Shown: positions 43,161-56,096, counted from the first letter of the stretch. The stretch: 64,000 nt of DNA from Harmothoe impar (GCA_947462335.1 OX381720.1:63447946-63511945), one strand, 5' to 3'. The notes: generated from the sequence alone by a model not told the origin. Numbers and translations: made by a program.

Positions 43161-45106
43161 GTTCATGTTGAGGCACCCAGTACAAGTTGAGGTACCCAGT
43201 ACATGTTGAGGTACCCAGTACATGTTGAGGTACCCAGTACATGTTGAGGTACCCAGTTCATGTTGAGGTACCCAGTTCATGTTGAGGTACCCAGTACATG
43301 TTGAGGTACCCAGTACATGTTGAGGTACCCAGTACATGTTGAGGTACCCAGTACATGTTGAGGAACACAGTACATGTTGATGTAGCCAGTACATGTTGAG
43401 GAACACAGTACATGTACATACCCAGTACATGTTGAGGTACCCAGTTCATGTTGAGGTACCCAGTACATGTTGAGGAACACAGTACATGTACATACCCAGT
43501 ACATGTTGAGGTACCTAGTACATGTTGAGGTACCCAGTACATGTTGAGGAACACAGTACATGTACATACCCAGAACATGTGGAGGTACCCAGTATATGTT
43601 AAGGTACCCAGTACATGTTGAGGTACCCAGTACATGTTGAGGTACCCAGTACATGTTGAGGTACCCAGTACATGTGGAGGTACCCAGTACATGTTGAGGA
43701 ACACAGTACATGTTGAGGTACCCAGTACATGTGGAGGTACCCAGTACATGTTGAGGAACACAGTACATGTTGAGGTACCCAGTACATGTTGAGGTACCCA
43801 GTACATGTTGAGGTACCCAGTACATGTTGAGGTACCCAGTACATGTTGAGGTACCCAGTACATGTTGAGGAACACAGTACATGTACATACCCAGTACATG
43901 TTGAGGTACCCAGTACATGTTGAGGTACCCAGTTCATGTTGAGGTACCCAGTACATGTTGAGGTACCCATTATATGTTGAGGTACCCAGTACATGGTGAG
44001 GTACCCAGTACATGTTGTGGTACCCAGTACATGTTGAGGTACCCAGTACATGTTGAGGAACACAGTACATGTTGAGGTACCCAGTGCATGTGGTGGTACC
44101 CAGTACATGTTGAGGTACCCAGTACAAGTTGAGGTACCCAGTACATGTTGAGGTACCCAGTACATGTTGAGGAACACAGTACATGTTGAGGTACCCAGTG
44201 CATGTGGTGGTACCCAGTAGATGTACATACTCAGTTCATGTTGAGGTACCCAGTACATGTTGAGGTACCCAGTACATGTTGAGGTACCCAGTACATGTTG
44301 AGGTACCCAGTACATGTTGAGGAACACAGTACATGTTGAGGTACCAGTATTGTTGTGGTACCCAGTACATGTTGAGGTAGACAGTACATGGTGAGGTACC
44401 CATCACATGTTGAGGTACCCAGTCCATGTTGAGGAACACAGTACATGTTGAGGTACCCAGTACATGTGGTGGTACCCAGTAGATGTACATACTCAGTTCA
44501 TGTTGAGGTACCCAGTACATGTTGAGGTACCCAGTACATGTTGTGGTACCCAGTACATGTTGAGGTACCCAGTACATGTTGAGGTACCCAGTACATGTTG
44601 AGGTACCCAGTACATGTTGAGGTACCCAGTACATGTTGAGGTACCCAGTACATGTTGAGGTACCCAGTACATGTTGAGGTACCCAGTACATGTTGAGGTA
44701 CCCAGTACATGTGGAGGTACCCAGTACATGCGGAAGTTTCTAGCACATGTTGAGGTACCCAATACATGTTGAGGTACCCAATACATGTTGAGGTACCCAG
44801 AACATGTTGAGGTACCCGGTACATGTTGAGGTACCCAGTACATGTTGAGGTACCGAGAACATGTTGAGGTACCCAGTACATGTTGAGGTACCCAGTACAT
44901 GTTGAGGTACCCAGTACATGTTGAGGTACCCAGTACATGTTGAGGTACCCAGTACATGTTGAGGTACCCGGTACAAGTTGTGGTACCCAGTACATGTTGA
45001 GGTACCCAGTACATGTTGAGGTACCCAGTACATGTTGAGGTACCCAGAACATGTTGAGGTACCCAGTACATGTTGAGGTACCCAGTACATGTTGAGGTAC
45101 CCAGTA
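43161..45106 (+). repeat. 19-bp minisatellite, about 100 units
   Basis: The unit is GTACCCAGTACATGTTGAG. Variants include GAACACAGTACATGTTGAG and a composite with GTACATACCCAGTACATG. The repeat ends about 30 bp from the donor of exon 4. The reverse strand is open in three frames because a 19-bp period without stops gives the same 19-residue repeat in every frame; I do not regard these as genes. Confidence 0.95.
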
Positions 45107-45139
45107 TGGGGCCCTCACTAACACACAGACCCAGCTCAC

Positions 45140-45250
45140 CTGCGGGAGTTGCAGCCGCTGGGGCTGGAGCCTCTTGTGCTGGAGCCGCTGCTGTCGCTTC
45201 TGCCGATTCTGCCGAATCTGCCGATTCTGCCGATGCTGGCCCCAGGTCAC
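45140..45250 (-). CDS. Gene A exon 4: Ala/Glu/Ser-rich linker
   Basis: 111 bases, phase 1 to 1, 37 residues. Acceptor GCCTATAAAG, donor CGCAG/GTGAGC. The incoming phase completes the last cysteine of CTLD1. The rest (PASAESADSAESAE, then EATAAAPAQEAPAPAAATPA) is a flexible linker to CTLD2, itself made of a short repeat (GCAGAATCG). Confidence 0.78.
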
Positions 45251-47225
45251 CTTTATAGGCAAAAAGAGCTCCATGATCTCACAGTCATTGTGCATATTAG
45301 TTTTACTTTCAATGAAGTAAAGCATTGGTATAAAAGAGGAATGCCATATATCTCTGGTGATCTATCAAATAATATTTCCCAGAAACCAACAGTGGTTAAA
45401 ATTGCTGGTTTTGTTGATCAGTACATTTCATTTGTTGACTGTTTACATACTTAGGTTTTTTAAACTGAGCAATCCAGGGGAATTCACTATTTGCTGTACA
45501 TGCACATCTTTACCGAGTCTAATGCATTAAGCCGAGTTATAATAGAGAGTTTACATCCTTTTAAAAAATGTGCTCTTCAAAGCTTCTAGGCAAAGGTTAA
45601 AGTAAGTTATGCTGTTTTTACTACACTGAACAAAATAGACAAAATGTACTAGATTAGGTGATTTAAGTTCATAAAACCAAGATAAGGTCAGGGACCGTTA
45701 GCATTATCAATGTCAATTAGACATCCCCCTCAAGACTGTACCAAAGTTTCGAAACAAGGAACCATAACACTTTTTGAGACTTAAGAATAAATCATCTATC
45801 AGATGTGCCACTTTGGAAGAGGTCATACGTATTCTTTAGAATTTTTTGGTATTCCTTAAGAAAATTGATTTGTCCATCTGTCAACCCTCTCGTAACACCG
45901 TCCATTGTACATGGCCATGTTAGCCCCACTGCAAACTTATGGCTGCTGGTGATGGAAAACAATAGATTCAATTTGTTATTTCACAGTTTTAGGTAAATCT
46001 CCAGAGGGGAAGAGGGACAAAATCAGATTGAAGAGAAAGCGGCCCCATCTTTTGTTAAAGTGAGCCACAAAATCAAGCATTGGCGTTGTTCTGTCATCCC
46101 TCAGCGTCCCCCATCACTTAGGGTCTCCCATGGTCACACCTCCCTAAAGGTCTCCCCTCCAAAAAGCACGATCTAGCCCCATATCCAATCCTCCCTAGTC
46201 CCTGATAACATCAATATTTATCAACATTAATATTAATCAACTTTTCATAGTGCCTGAGGTTGATAACAATCATACCTATGCCTCCTAACATGGATCCAAG
46301 GAGTTCAGTTGTTTTAATGGCTTGTACTGCTCCTGTATTGGCATTGTACTGTCCCCAACATGCCAACCCATCCTCATACCTCAGGGTCCCCCTCCCTCAG
46401 GGTCCCCCTCCCTCAGGGTCCCCCCTCCCTCAGGGTCCCCCCTCCCTCAGGGTCCCCCATCCCTCAGGGTCCCCCATCCCTCAGGGTCCCCCATCCCTCA
46501 GAGCCCCCCTCCCTCAGGTTCCCCCATCCCTCAGGGTCCCTGAGGGAGGTGTCCCCCATTCCCCATGGCCCCACCTGCTTGGGCCATGAGAATGAAAGTC
46601 CTCCATCCTTCAGCATTCCCCTTCCCTCAGCAGGTAGGGGACGGGAATAGGTTGTTGGTACGTACTACTACATTAGTACAGTCTATTTAAACAGACTGTA
46701 CCAATATAGTGATACAGTGCATGGTTCTGTACCATACCTGGTACACTTTATGTGATCACTAGACCAAGACAGCCTAGCTAGGCTAGGTAGCTGGCCCCCT
46801 AGCATGGCTCTGCAGTGCTCATAGAAGAATTGGTTCTATCGATACCAACACTGGGGGGCATGGGTGGGGAGGAAAGTAGCACTCTTTCTCATGATTTAAC
46901 CTATCTATGACCTTACTATTCCATTAGGAGATAAAACCAAAACGCAGAGTGATAGATCAGCATCTTTTCTACAACCCTGTATGTTTATTTTTATCAGCAA
47001 ATGAAACACAAAATTCGGAAATAGATTTTACTGGGTCTATTAAGATTATTATTTGACTGGGTCCTATTCGAGGCATTATATTAGATTTAACCTCGGAAGC
47101 ACCACTCTGGTGGTTTCGAGGATACAGGAGAGGCAGAAGGAGGCTTGCACATACGTAATCGTCAGTTTGTCAGGACGTCAAGACGTCAATACATTTATGA
47201 TCAAAACATACAATTGACTACCTAC
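45251..47225. other. Intron 3 sequence
   Basis: About 2 kb. It includes a short C-rich tandem array (46375-46555) listed separately. No exon was recognised. Confidence 0.5.
46375..46555 (+). repeat. 18-bp C-rich tandem repeat
   Basis: About nine units of CCTCAGGGTCCCCCATCC with small variations. Confidence 0.9.
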
Positions 47226-47416
47226 ATATTCTCATTCTTGTAGCGTCGCAGTCTGAACCCTTGAGACTGTTTACGTGTGCGTAGGCACAGAGCAAGGCAT
47301 AAGGGTGGGTGCCGTACCAGGCAGTCAGGGCGTACGTGGTGGAACTTCCATCCTGGTTCTGCCAGGGGGCACTTGTAGATTTCCTGCTCATGCCAATCCA
47401 CAATGACCGCCTGTCC
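47226..47416 (-). CDS. Gene A exon 3: second half of CTLD1
   Basis: 191 bases, phase 2 in, phase 1 out. Acceptor ATTTTTTAG. The donor is best placed at AATAT/GTAGGT, since joining there to exon 4 rebuilds the expected final cysteine. A downstream GTAGTC alternative would put a stop codon at the start of exon 4. It shows the CTLD hallmark LWIGMSR, then SAPWQNQDGSSTTY, ALLCAYAHV and RMRIC. No EPN/QPD or WND motif is visible. Confidence 0.85.
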
Positions 47417-47716
47417 CTAAAAAATAAACTATGGTCATTGAATACCAATACAAACAAGGACAGAGAGAAGTCCATAGATTGCTATGCAATAAGCCTGCAG
47501 TGTCATAGTCCAAGCATTATGCCCATTTCAAGTTACTCCTTTGATAATATTTTATTAAGGTTTTCAATATAAGAGATAAGTGGGAAAGGAACAGCTCATT
47601 AAAAATCAAAGATGTTCCAAGATGCTCATAGCAGGGTTTCTGCTTTCATATAGTAATAATTCCACTGGGAGATATTATCATGAATAAATGTTTAAATTTG
47701 ACATAGAGCCGCTTAC

Positions 47717-47879
47717 TCCGCAAAGTCACACAGCCACTCTAACTGTGCAGCAGACTGTATGGAGGGCAGCGTGCAGGCAGCCCTTGCTGTAGCATAGTCT
47801 GTCTTTGTGTACACTCTCTCATAACACCGTCCTTCATACACATCCATGTTAGTGCCACTGCAATCTTGCACTTCTTGGC
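47717..47879 (-). CDS. Gene A exon 2: first half of CTLD1
   Basis: 163 bases, phase 1 in, phase 2 out. Acceptor GTGTTTTTCAG, donor GCGGA/GTAAGC. It contains DCSGTNMDVYEGRCYE, ATARAACTLPS and LEWLCDF, the first strands and two helices of a CTLD. Confidence 0.88.
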
Positions 47880-49269
47880 CTGAAAAACACAACATTCACT
47901 TCATTACTTTACGGTCTGCTCGCTATCATGTTAACACCACAGCAGACCTTATATTTTTTAAATTCCAGCACAGTGGAGACGAGAAAAGCATTATTTAGGG
48001 ATATCAATAAATTCATAATGAAACACCATACATTTATCTTGTTATATAGGAGTGTACAAGAGCAGAAACATGTATTTTGACAGATATATTTATCTAATGT
48101 TGAGCATAACTCTAAATCTTTTATCTACGTTGGCACCCTCTAGTTGTTATATTATGGGTTGACATGACTACACAATGTTTAAGATTGAAAAGAAGTTTGC
48201 CATATGTCTTGGGATTAGGCCAATGTCAGCAGATTGATTTAACAAAAAAACAGGCTAACTTTTTAGTATCAAACAAATTATATTGGTAATGGATTATGGT
48301 GTTTTTTTAGAATTACAGTATATATGCTGTGTACCACTTTAATCTTTCCTCCATATTTCTGACCTAAAATAAAAGATTTCTGTCCATGATACCTGAAATC
48401 AAAGGTGAGGCTCATGGGAAACAGGACAAATCCCCAGTAAGAAAGGTGACTTTTTCATAATACAGGTGTATATACCTTAGTTTTAGCAGAATCATCATAA
48501 TATTGTCTGTAATGGCAATATTTGCAAACCTCAGGAGACTTACGGGACAAATATCTTTCAAATAGTGTATACTAGCATGCAGGAATTTGAGCTTACATTT
48601 ATGTATTTGTCAGTCACACTTTCAAAATTGTGACTTTTGCAACAACTTCTCCATTCTCAGCCCAAGGTCCCAGGCAATGAGGCTGTTCTGTACATAGTAT
48701 GGCTTATACAGAGACGAGGAATCAATCCTTATTAACAACTTATATACAACTGGGGTTACCCAATACAATATGTCGACAGAGACCTTGAATTACATTGTTG
48801 TGGAGATAAAACCTCATCGCAGAATAGCTTAAACTCTAGCATTTTCAGTACAATCTATCATGTATTTGTCATTTTGCTAAACAACATTATATCAGTTATA
48901 TCACTGAATGAAAAATGACCGATTGTGAAAACTAAACTAATTTCTGCTTGTTTCTGCACATGTAAAGACACATGTATCACACATATTTCACACAGTTTAC
49001 GGGAGACATGACCCTGCTTATAGAAAGGACCATTCCATTTCAATGTGGACTTCTATCAACAGTATAATCCATTTATGATGATAGACACATCATCAATTAC
49101 AATAATTGATCGTCAAAAGATTCTTATATACTAAGGTGTATACATATATCATCTTCAAAACTTTGGCATCCTCAATCATCAGGCTGCTTTTATAAGAGGT
49201 AGTTCTACACATTATCATGTAAATTTGCTTTAATACACTTTCAGATTCAGCATCAGGGGACATTTTCTC
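47880..49269. other. Intron 1 sequence with repeat R1
   Basis: Intron DNA that includes a long copy of dispersed repeat R1 at about 48500-48850 (TTTGCAAACCTCAGGAG ... CAATATGTCGACAGAGACC). No exon was recognised. Confidence 0.6.
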
Positions 49270-51230
49270 CTGAAATGGGGGGTGGGGTTGGGGGTCCCCC
49301 ATCTCCCATAGTCCCCCCTCCCCATGGTCCCCCATCCCTCATACCCCCATAGCCCCTCCATCACCCTCGGTGCCCAATTCCCTATGGTCCCAATCCCCCA
49401 TGTTCTTCCTTACAAGATTGTGCCCTTGGACCCCATCCCCATAGTCCCCCATCCCCCATGATTCCCATCCGTTGGGGTCCTAAATGCCTAATGTCTCCCC
49501 TCCCCATGGTCCCCCCTCCCCCATGACTCGATTCTCCTATGGTCCCCCATTCCCCATGGTCCCCTATTCCCCATGGGCCCCCCTCCCCCATGCCTCCCTT
49601 ATCCCATGTCTCCCCTTCCCCCATAGTCCCCCCTACCCATTGTCCCCCCCCCACACATGGTTTCCCCATCCCCCATGGTCCCTACTCCCAAATAGTGCCC
49701 CCATCCCCCCATGGTCCCCCATGCCTCATGGTCCCCCTTCCCCCATAGTCCCCCATCCCCAATAACTCCCCTCCCCATGGTCCCCCATCCCCAATGACTC
49801 TCCCATGGCCCCCCTCCCCATGACTCTCCTCTCCCATGGTCCCCCCATGGTCCCCCCTCCCCCATGTCCCCCCTTTCCCATGATTCCCCTCTCCTTTGGT
49901 CCCCCATCCTGCATGGTCCCCCATCCCCCATGGTCCCCCCTCTCCTATGATCCCCCATCCCCCACGGTCCTCCCTTCGCAGGGTCCCCCATCACCCATAG
50001 TCCCCCGCAGTCACCCTTGGTCCCCAGTTCCTTACGGTCCCCATCCCCCATGTTCTTCCTTACCAGATTGTCCCCATGGTCTCCATGACTCCTCTATCCC
50101 ATAGTCCCCCCTCCACCATGACTCCCCTCTCCCATGGTCCCCTCTCCCCATGGTCCCCCCGACCCTCAGGGTCCCCCATCCCCCACGGTTCCCCTTCCCC
50201 CATGACTCCCCTCTCCCATGGTCCCCTCTCCCCCTTGACTCCCCTCCCCCAGAGTCCCCCTCCCCATAGTCCCCCTCCCCCATGCTCCCCCATCACCCAT
50301 GACTCACCCTGCCCATGGTCCCCCTCCCCCATGGTTACAACTCCCCATGGTTCCCCAATGCTCCCCCATCCCTCAGGGCCCCCATCCCTTATAGACCCCC
50401 CCCTATCACCCTTGGTGCCCAGACACCCACGGTCCCCATTCCCCATGTTCTTCCATACCCTGTTGTCCCCATGGCCCCCATCCCCCATGCCCCCCTTACC
50501 TACCCCATGTCTCCCCTCCCCCATGGTCCTCCATCCCCCATGGTCCCCAATCCCCCATGACTCCCCAATCCCCCTCTCCCATGGTTTCCCCTACCCCATG
50601 ACTCCCCTCACCCATGGTCCCCCATTCCCCTGTCTCCCCATGCCCCATATTCCCCCCTCCTCTGTTCCCCTTTCCCCATGTCTCCCCTTCCCCCATAGTC
50701 CCCCCTGCCCATGCTCCCCCATGGTCCTCCATTTCCCATGGTCCTCCCTCCCCCAAAGTCCCCCCTCCCCATGGTCCCCCCTCCCCCATGTCTCCCCTTC
50801 CCCCAAAGTCCCCCCTCCCCATGGTCCCCCCATGGTCCCCCCTCCCCATGGTTCCCCCATCCCCCTTTGCAGGGTCCACCCTCTCCCATAGGCCCCTTTC
50901 CCACATGACTCCCCTCCCCATGAGCCCCCATCCCACATGGTCTCCCCTCTCCTATGATCACCATTTCCCATGGTCCTCCCTTCCGCAGGGTCCCCCATCA
51001 CACATAGTTCCCCCTCCATCACCCTTGGTCCCCAGTTCCCTATGGTCCCCATGTTCTTCCTTACCCTATTGCCCCCAAGGCCCCATCCCCCATAGTCCCC
51101 CAACCCACATGGTCCCCCATCCCCCTAATCCCCCATCCTCCTTGGTCCCCCATGCCCCATGGTCCCCGATTGTCTGCTGTCTTCTTATGGTCCTCTATTC
51201 CATGAACTTCCCTTACTCCTAATGTATTCC
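49270..51230 (+). repeat. 1.9-kb imperfect C-rich minisatellite
   Basis: It is made of variable CCCCCATGGTCCCCCCTC-like units with CCCATGAC, CCATAGT and ACCCTTGG variants. There are larger-scale duplications (for example the GTTCTTCCTTACC blocks near 49400, 50050 and 51050). The C strand is plus, so the RNA of gene A would carry the G-rich strand. Long reading frames here are artefacts of the missing stop triplets. Confidence 0.92.
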
Positions 51231-51350
51231 GCTCACCCATGGTTTGCCTCCACTCTCGAGATTTCTACAACACAAGTTTGTGAAAAGATATGCCGTCAGA
51301 GCCCCCATTGCTATTACCATTGTATATGTTAATCAAGTAAACAAGTTTAC

Positions 51351-51414
51351 CTGTCGTTAACGGGCATCCTACTAGCCATAGAACCACCAGGGTCATCCAG
51401 TGCAGCCTCCCCAT
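51351..51414 (-). CDS. Gene A exon 1: start codon and signal peptide
   Basis: ATG at 51412-51414. It encodes MGRLHWMTLVVLWLVGCPLT and ends after one base of the next codon at a strong donor (ACAG/GTAAAC). The short basic N-region, the hydrophobic core LVVLWLVG and small residues after it fit a secretory signal peptide. Phase 1 matches the downstream CTLD1 exon. This defines the 5' end of the coding sequence. Confidence 0.85.
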
Positions 51415-51480
51415 TGTAGATAAGTAAGGTATTCCCTCACGCACAGGGCTGCATTAGCAGATTAGTAAGCCATAGAAGAG

Positions 51481-51502
51481 CTATTATATGTCACTTCCTC
51501 TC
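51481..51502 (-). promoter_or_regulatory. Predicted promoter of gene A
   Basis: On the minus strand an ATATAATAG TATA-like box (complement of 51481-51489) lies about 70 bp before the ATG. It is directly preceded by an ETS-type GAGGAAGTGA (complement of about 51491-51500). An ETS/PU.1-like site would suit immune-cell expression, but this is motif reading only. Confidence 0.5.
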
Positions 51503-53400
51503 GTGCACATTCACAAGTCACGACTTCCTCCCTTCAAGCATACTTGTAATGTGAGACGGAAACTACATGAAAACCTTTATTGAACAGATCAGAGGTTGCT
51601 TGGCGCCATTAGTTACTTTATGTCTTAGGCAATAAAAATGTTTTCAGGGTCACCAAACCTCACTGTAGTATAAAAAAGGGCTAACTGAATTTTTTTACTC
51701 ACAATTTTGCAGATATTGTATTAGTAGTGACTGACTTTTCTTTTCTGTTTCACAGAAATATTTCCTCTATAATTCTAATGTAAAAGACATCTTTGTTGAC
51801 CAAGTTTCCTGGCACAAACCCTGAGGCCTCAGGAATTCTTGGCAGGACCAATGCTTCACTTCCCAAATTAGTCACATCTCTTATTATCACATGCTTTCTC
51901 GATACTCGTCAGATATTTCCTCAATACTACTAGAAATACACAAAAAAGTGTGCAGAGAACCACCTCTAATTGAAGTCTCGAGTGATTTAGATAATGTGAC
52001 ATGAAACACTTATTAATACAGGACAGCAGTGGGTACTATAACCCCATGCTGCTGTACACACATGGTTAATCTCAAACAAACCCGGAGCAGTCAGAGAGCC
52101 TGCTACTGCAGTCATTACGGCGTACACAGTGGGGAGGGATCAATCCTTATTAAGGGTGTAGGTATATCCGGGGTGACCTGATCCAACATGAATAAAACAT
52201 CATACCTACGATGGATCACTCACACAATCAATCCTACATAATCCGGTATATAGATATAGATATAGATATAACCCTACAATGGTGGTATAGCGATATGCAC
52301 CTTGTCATCATGATGCACGAGAGCAATCCTCATGAGTAACCGCCCTGTGCTGCATGAATACATCACTTATATGATTTTGAAGAAGTTTTCCCATTTTTAC
52401 CCAATTTTGGTTGATTTTAGGGTCTTCGGAGAGTCTGGTTAGTACTTTCAAAATATGTCTTTTTTTAAAAAGAACAAATTCTGGCCTACCAACCCTACAT
52501 GTTTCTTTCCATATCATACGGGTACACTTATACAGATCAGGAAAATCTGACCATCATTGCATTAGCTGAAGGCTACATGCCTGTCCACGAAGGGTTATAC
52601 AAAGCATGGACTATTCACACCTGCCTAGAGAGTGCCCACAGTTGGGGGGTAAGGTTTTGCACGGAGTGTGTGAAATGTTTACCTCCCCAATAAGGGGGAG
52701 GGGGAGAATTTGTTACCCCCAACCCTCTAGTCGAAATTTTTTTACACTGCCTACAAATTCCCCCATTATTCCCCCTCCCTTAAAGACTTGAAGAGATAAG
52801 TATGTAAGGCAAAAGGCCCACCAACACCTCCACCTCCACAATATTATCTACCAATTTATCTACCTCCCTGGTTAAAGTTAGTACCTCCGATATGTGGGAC
52901 AAAGAAAAAGATGTCCCTAAAAATGAGTCAAAATCTTCACAAATGATATAATATTATTTGACTTCCTATCTGTTCCATTCCCCCTAATTCTCTCTGAATT
53001 CGCCCTAATTAGATTTTATCGCCTAATATAATCATGGTCATTTTGGAATAAGAGGCACACTTTTATTCCCTCCATTGAAAATAGTTTAGAAAAGACTGTT
53101 TGGGGGACATTGGATCCCTTTGTGACCTATGAACACCCATTGAGGACATTTAATTGACCTCTATTCTCTAAATACTATTCTTTTACCGTGTTTGGAATAC
53201 ATTTAAGTAAGATTCACAATTTGAAAAAATCGGCTACACCCACTTTAAACTGGCTTCTAGTTTACCTCTGGCACAGCAGGTGGCAGCTCTGTATCAATAA
53301 ACATCGCTGGACCAGTGTTCACATCCTGCCACTGATTCCGGTGTTTACTCATTGGCTGGTTTCACGCGTGAACTATTGTCTATTTTCAGTACATTCCAGT
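51503..53400. other. Intergenic, with a copy of repeat R1
   Basis: Upstream of gene A. A diverged R1 copy lies at about 52040-52190 (GCTGCTGTACACAC, GGATCAATCCTTATTAAG). A short ATAGAT microsatellite is near 52250. No exon was recognised. Confidence 0.5.
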
Positions 53401-54955
53401 ACAACCGCTATCTGTATCATAACCGCAATCTTCAGGAGCAACATATATATAGAGGTTGACCATCCAACCTCTGCACAAATGTGGCCCCCATTCATCTATT
53501 ATATATATATATTTTTTTTATCCTCTTTCTTTATCTTCTAAACCCTTCTTTATTCTTTTTTCCTTCACTTTTCTCATCTCTACTCTCCTATCTTACATTA
53601 CTCTAACTACCATGAGGCTGTCAGTACCTTAAGTACAAATGACATAGACTTTAACATACTGCCTCAGATGGGTCTAGAGCCCATCAATATTCTTTGATAT
53701 TCAGAAATATAAAAATCTGCTCTAGTAAATTAACACGCGGGTAATAGGACTGTCCAACTACATCCAGGACAGCCCTACATCCCATTACCACACCCCCTAG
53801 TGGGCATGTGGATTAGTCACCGCTTAACGGAATACTTTATAATTGCATACGCTGTGGAATACAATAATACAATCTATAAGGTTATGTACTTCCTCAGGAT
53901 AAAAATAAACAAAATAACAACAACAACATTGAATAAACAAAATATAATAGACCCTGTGGCCATAGGATGATGTTGTCAGTGAACAATGTGAACAATATCA
54001 ATGGACGACGTGGCCAATTTCTGGGGACAAAGTCTGATCAATCCACACTGTAGCAATTCTGGACAATGTGGCCAATGGACAATTCCTACTATGAACCATT
54101 CCATTACACAGTGACCTCACAGGGTCTCTAACCAATCAGGGATCACAAGTCACAGGAAGAGGGAATTTTTACTGTACATCCTGGAGGAAGTATATAGCCT
54201 AGGGCACACCGTGACTATAGACCAATGCAGCAAGAAAGGGTGACTTTTCAGAAAAGTTGTTGATAAAGTTTTTGAACATTTCTGAAGTCTGACCAACAAA
54301 TACATGAATATAACCTCAAAATCCCACATTTTAATATGTACTATTTGAAAGATAATTGTCCTGTGAATCTCCTGATATGAGATGTTTGCAAATACAGTGA
54401 TTATAAACAATGTTATGTGCATTCTGCTGAAAGTAACGTAAACACAACTTTATTTTGAAAAAGTCACCCTTTCTTGACGGTAGGACCTCTTGGAACCTTG
54501 GCAGTAAGTGAGTATTACAACGTTTAACACTTTTATCTTGGAAAATTGACATTTTCACCTTTTTTTTACACTTTTCTCGCCAGTTCTGCCATTTCTCGAG
54601 CAACTTGACATTTTTACGTTTTTTATCAGTTTTTCTCCAAATTGTCCACATTTTGCAAACTTTTCAAGATGTATTTTATCCTTTATCTCCCCAAATTCGC
54701 AATTTGTCAGAAGTTTGATATTATCTTAATTCTTTTAAGTCACGGTTTAAAAACATATTTAAACAATGTTTGAAACTAAGTCATTTTCAAACCGATTCTA
54801 ATAGATTTAGCGTTGAGAGGAATACCAAATATGCTTGATACAGAATACACCTTGTTGATACAAATAATTTGATACCGTTTTTTTAATACAGATAGCTGTT
54901 GGATGGTCAACCTCTATGATGTTACTACAGACAGCGGTCATGATACAGATACACC
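53401..54955. repeat. Foldback element with about 60-bp inverted arms
   Basis: The left arm at 53401-53470 (AACCGCTATCTGTATCATAA, GAGGTTGACCATCCAAC) reappears inverted at about 54893-54955 (GTTGGATGGTCAACCTC, CATGATACAGATA). Between them an inverted partial copy of R1 is present (54230-54430). It has no coding capacity. The same CCGCTATCTGTATCA sequence recurs at 55398. Confidence 0.65.
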
Positions 54956-56014
54956 CCAACCCATGTGTCATGCCTTACGCATTCATTTATTAAACAATAT
55001 TGGAATATCTTTTAAAGATATTTTCAAAGCATAGTATCCGATGTTTTACTACATAATGATGCATATTGTACACCTTTCATGTCTCAACACTATAAAGTAC
55101 CGGGACGTATGATAAACTGTGTGTTATACACTTCCACATAACCAAGGTGCACTTGGTAGATGGCTGGCAGGTGGGTGGTGGTATGGGCACTGCACCCTAG
55201 TGGTGGAGGGGGGGGGGGGGGTGTAGAACCGTGATGTGTATCAAATACGTGATATGTAGTAGCTACACAATTACTACACATCACGGCTGACCTTGCAAAC
55301 GTGATGTGTATCAAATATACGTGATGTGTAGTAACCATCCAACCCTGATGGTTAGTAGCTAACGTGATGTGTAGTAACTTGAATTGAGGCACCTCCAACC
55401 GCTATCTGTATCAACAAACGTGATGTGTATCAACAAAGGGGGCCCATCCCCAAAACAGGGGGGGGGGCTGAATATGTTTGCCTCCCCCCTCAAATTTGCC
55501 AAGACCCTATAATACAATACACAAAATTCCCAAACTTACCTCTCCTACATAGGAAAAAGTAGGGGCAGAGGGAGAGGGGCATGGGGTCCCGATTACAATA
55601 TCTTTATTTACAATTCCTATATATAACCCTGTAAATGCGGCATCAAGCCTTAAAGCCGATACTTAAGGCTGTTTGCCCCCCCTCCCCCCTCCCTTAGCGT
55701 AATTTCAATATATAATCTTAAGGCTTGGGTTATGGTGTTTTTAAGATAATGCATCTTTAAGATTATTGACTGAGGATTAACATTATGTATATATAATCTA
55801 GAATATTTGTCTGTGAATTATAAAATTCTTTGATACATATCACGTTGATACAGATCACGTTGTGTTGATACAGATCACGTTGTGTTGATACATGTGTAGG
55901 GGTCGGATTCCCCGTACCCTGGTGGAGAGCCCGAAGGGGTGAAACACCTGGGTAATCCTCCCCCTCTGTACCATACCGATCCAGTAACGTAGGGAGCGGG
56001 GAACAGTCAGACAC

Positions 56015-56087
56015 GGGTTGGTAGTGTAACGGTTAGCACGCTTGTCACCGGTGCGAGAGGTCTGTGGTTCGATTCCTGGCCGATCCA
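56015..56087 (+). tRNA. tRNA-like gene inside the left LTR
   Basis: 73 nt that fold as a tRNA. The acceptor stem GGGTTGG pairs with CCGATCC over all seven positions (two G-T pairs). The D stem GTGT/GCAC has four pairs, and the anticodon stem CTTGT/GCGAG five pairs including two G-T. The T loop TTCGATT and discriminator A are present. The T stem is poor (three of five pairs) and position 33 is A instead of T. The loop reads CACCGGT, so a decoding role is doubtful. The A box (TAGTGTAACGG) and B box (GGTTCGATTCC) match the consensus, and TTTT follows at 56097-56100. It looks transcribable by Pol III. Its last ten bases match the element's primer-binding site. Confidence 0.75.
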
Positions 56088-56096
56088 ATGACTAAG

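Noticed and set aside
43161..45106. CRISPR-like array or coding silk-type gene
   Set aside because: Units are contiguous without spacers, in a eukaryotic intron; it is a minisatellite.
43258..45325. Long open frames repeating LNMYWVPQHVLGTSTCTGY on the minus strand
   Set aside because: They come from a 19-bp minisatellite without stop codons; three frames give the same repeat, and no start, splice or domain evidence supports a gene.
49382..51222. Many Pro/Ser-rich or Gly/Trp-rich frames on both strands
   Set aside because: The C-rich array lacks A/T-rich stop triplets; frames overlap in all registers and have no gene context.
56015..56087. A functional cellular tRNA gene
   Set aside because: It lies inside a mobile LTR, has A at position 33, a weak T stem and an unlikely anticodon loop, so I call it tRNA-like.
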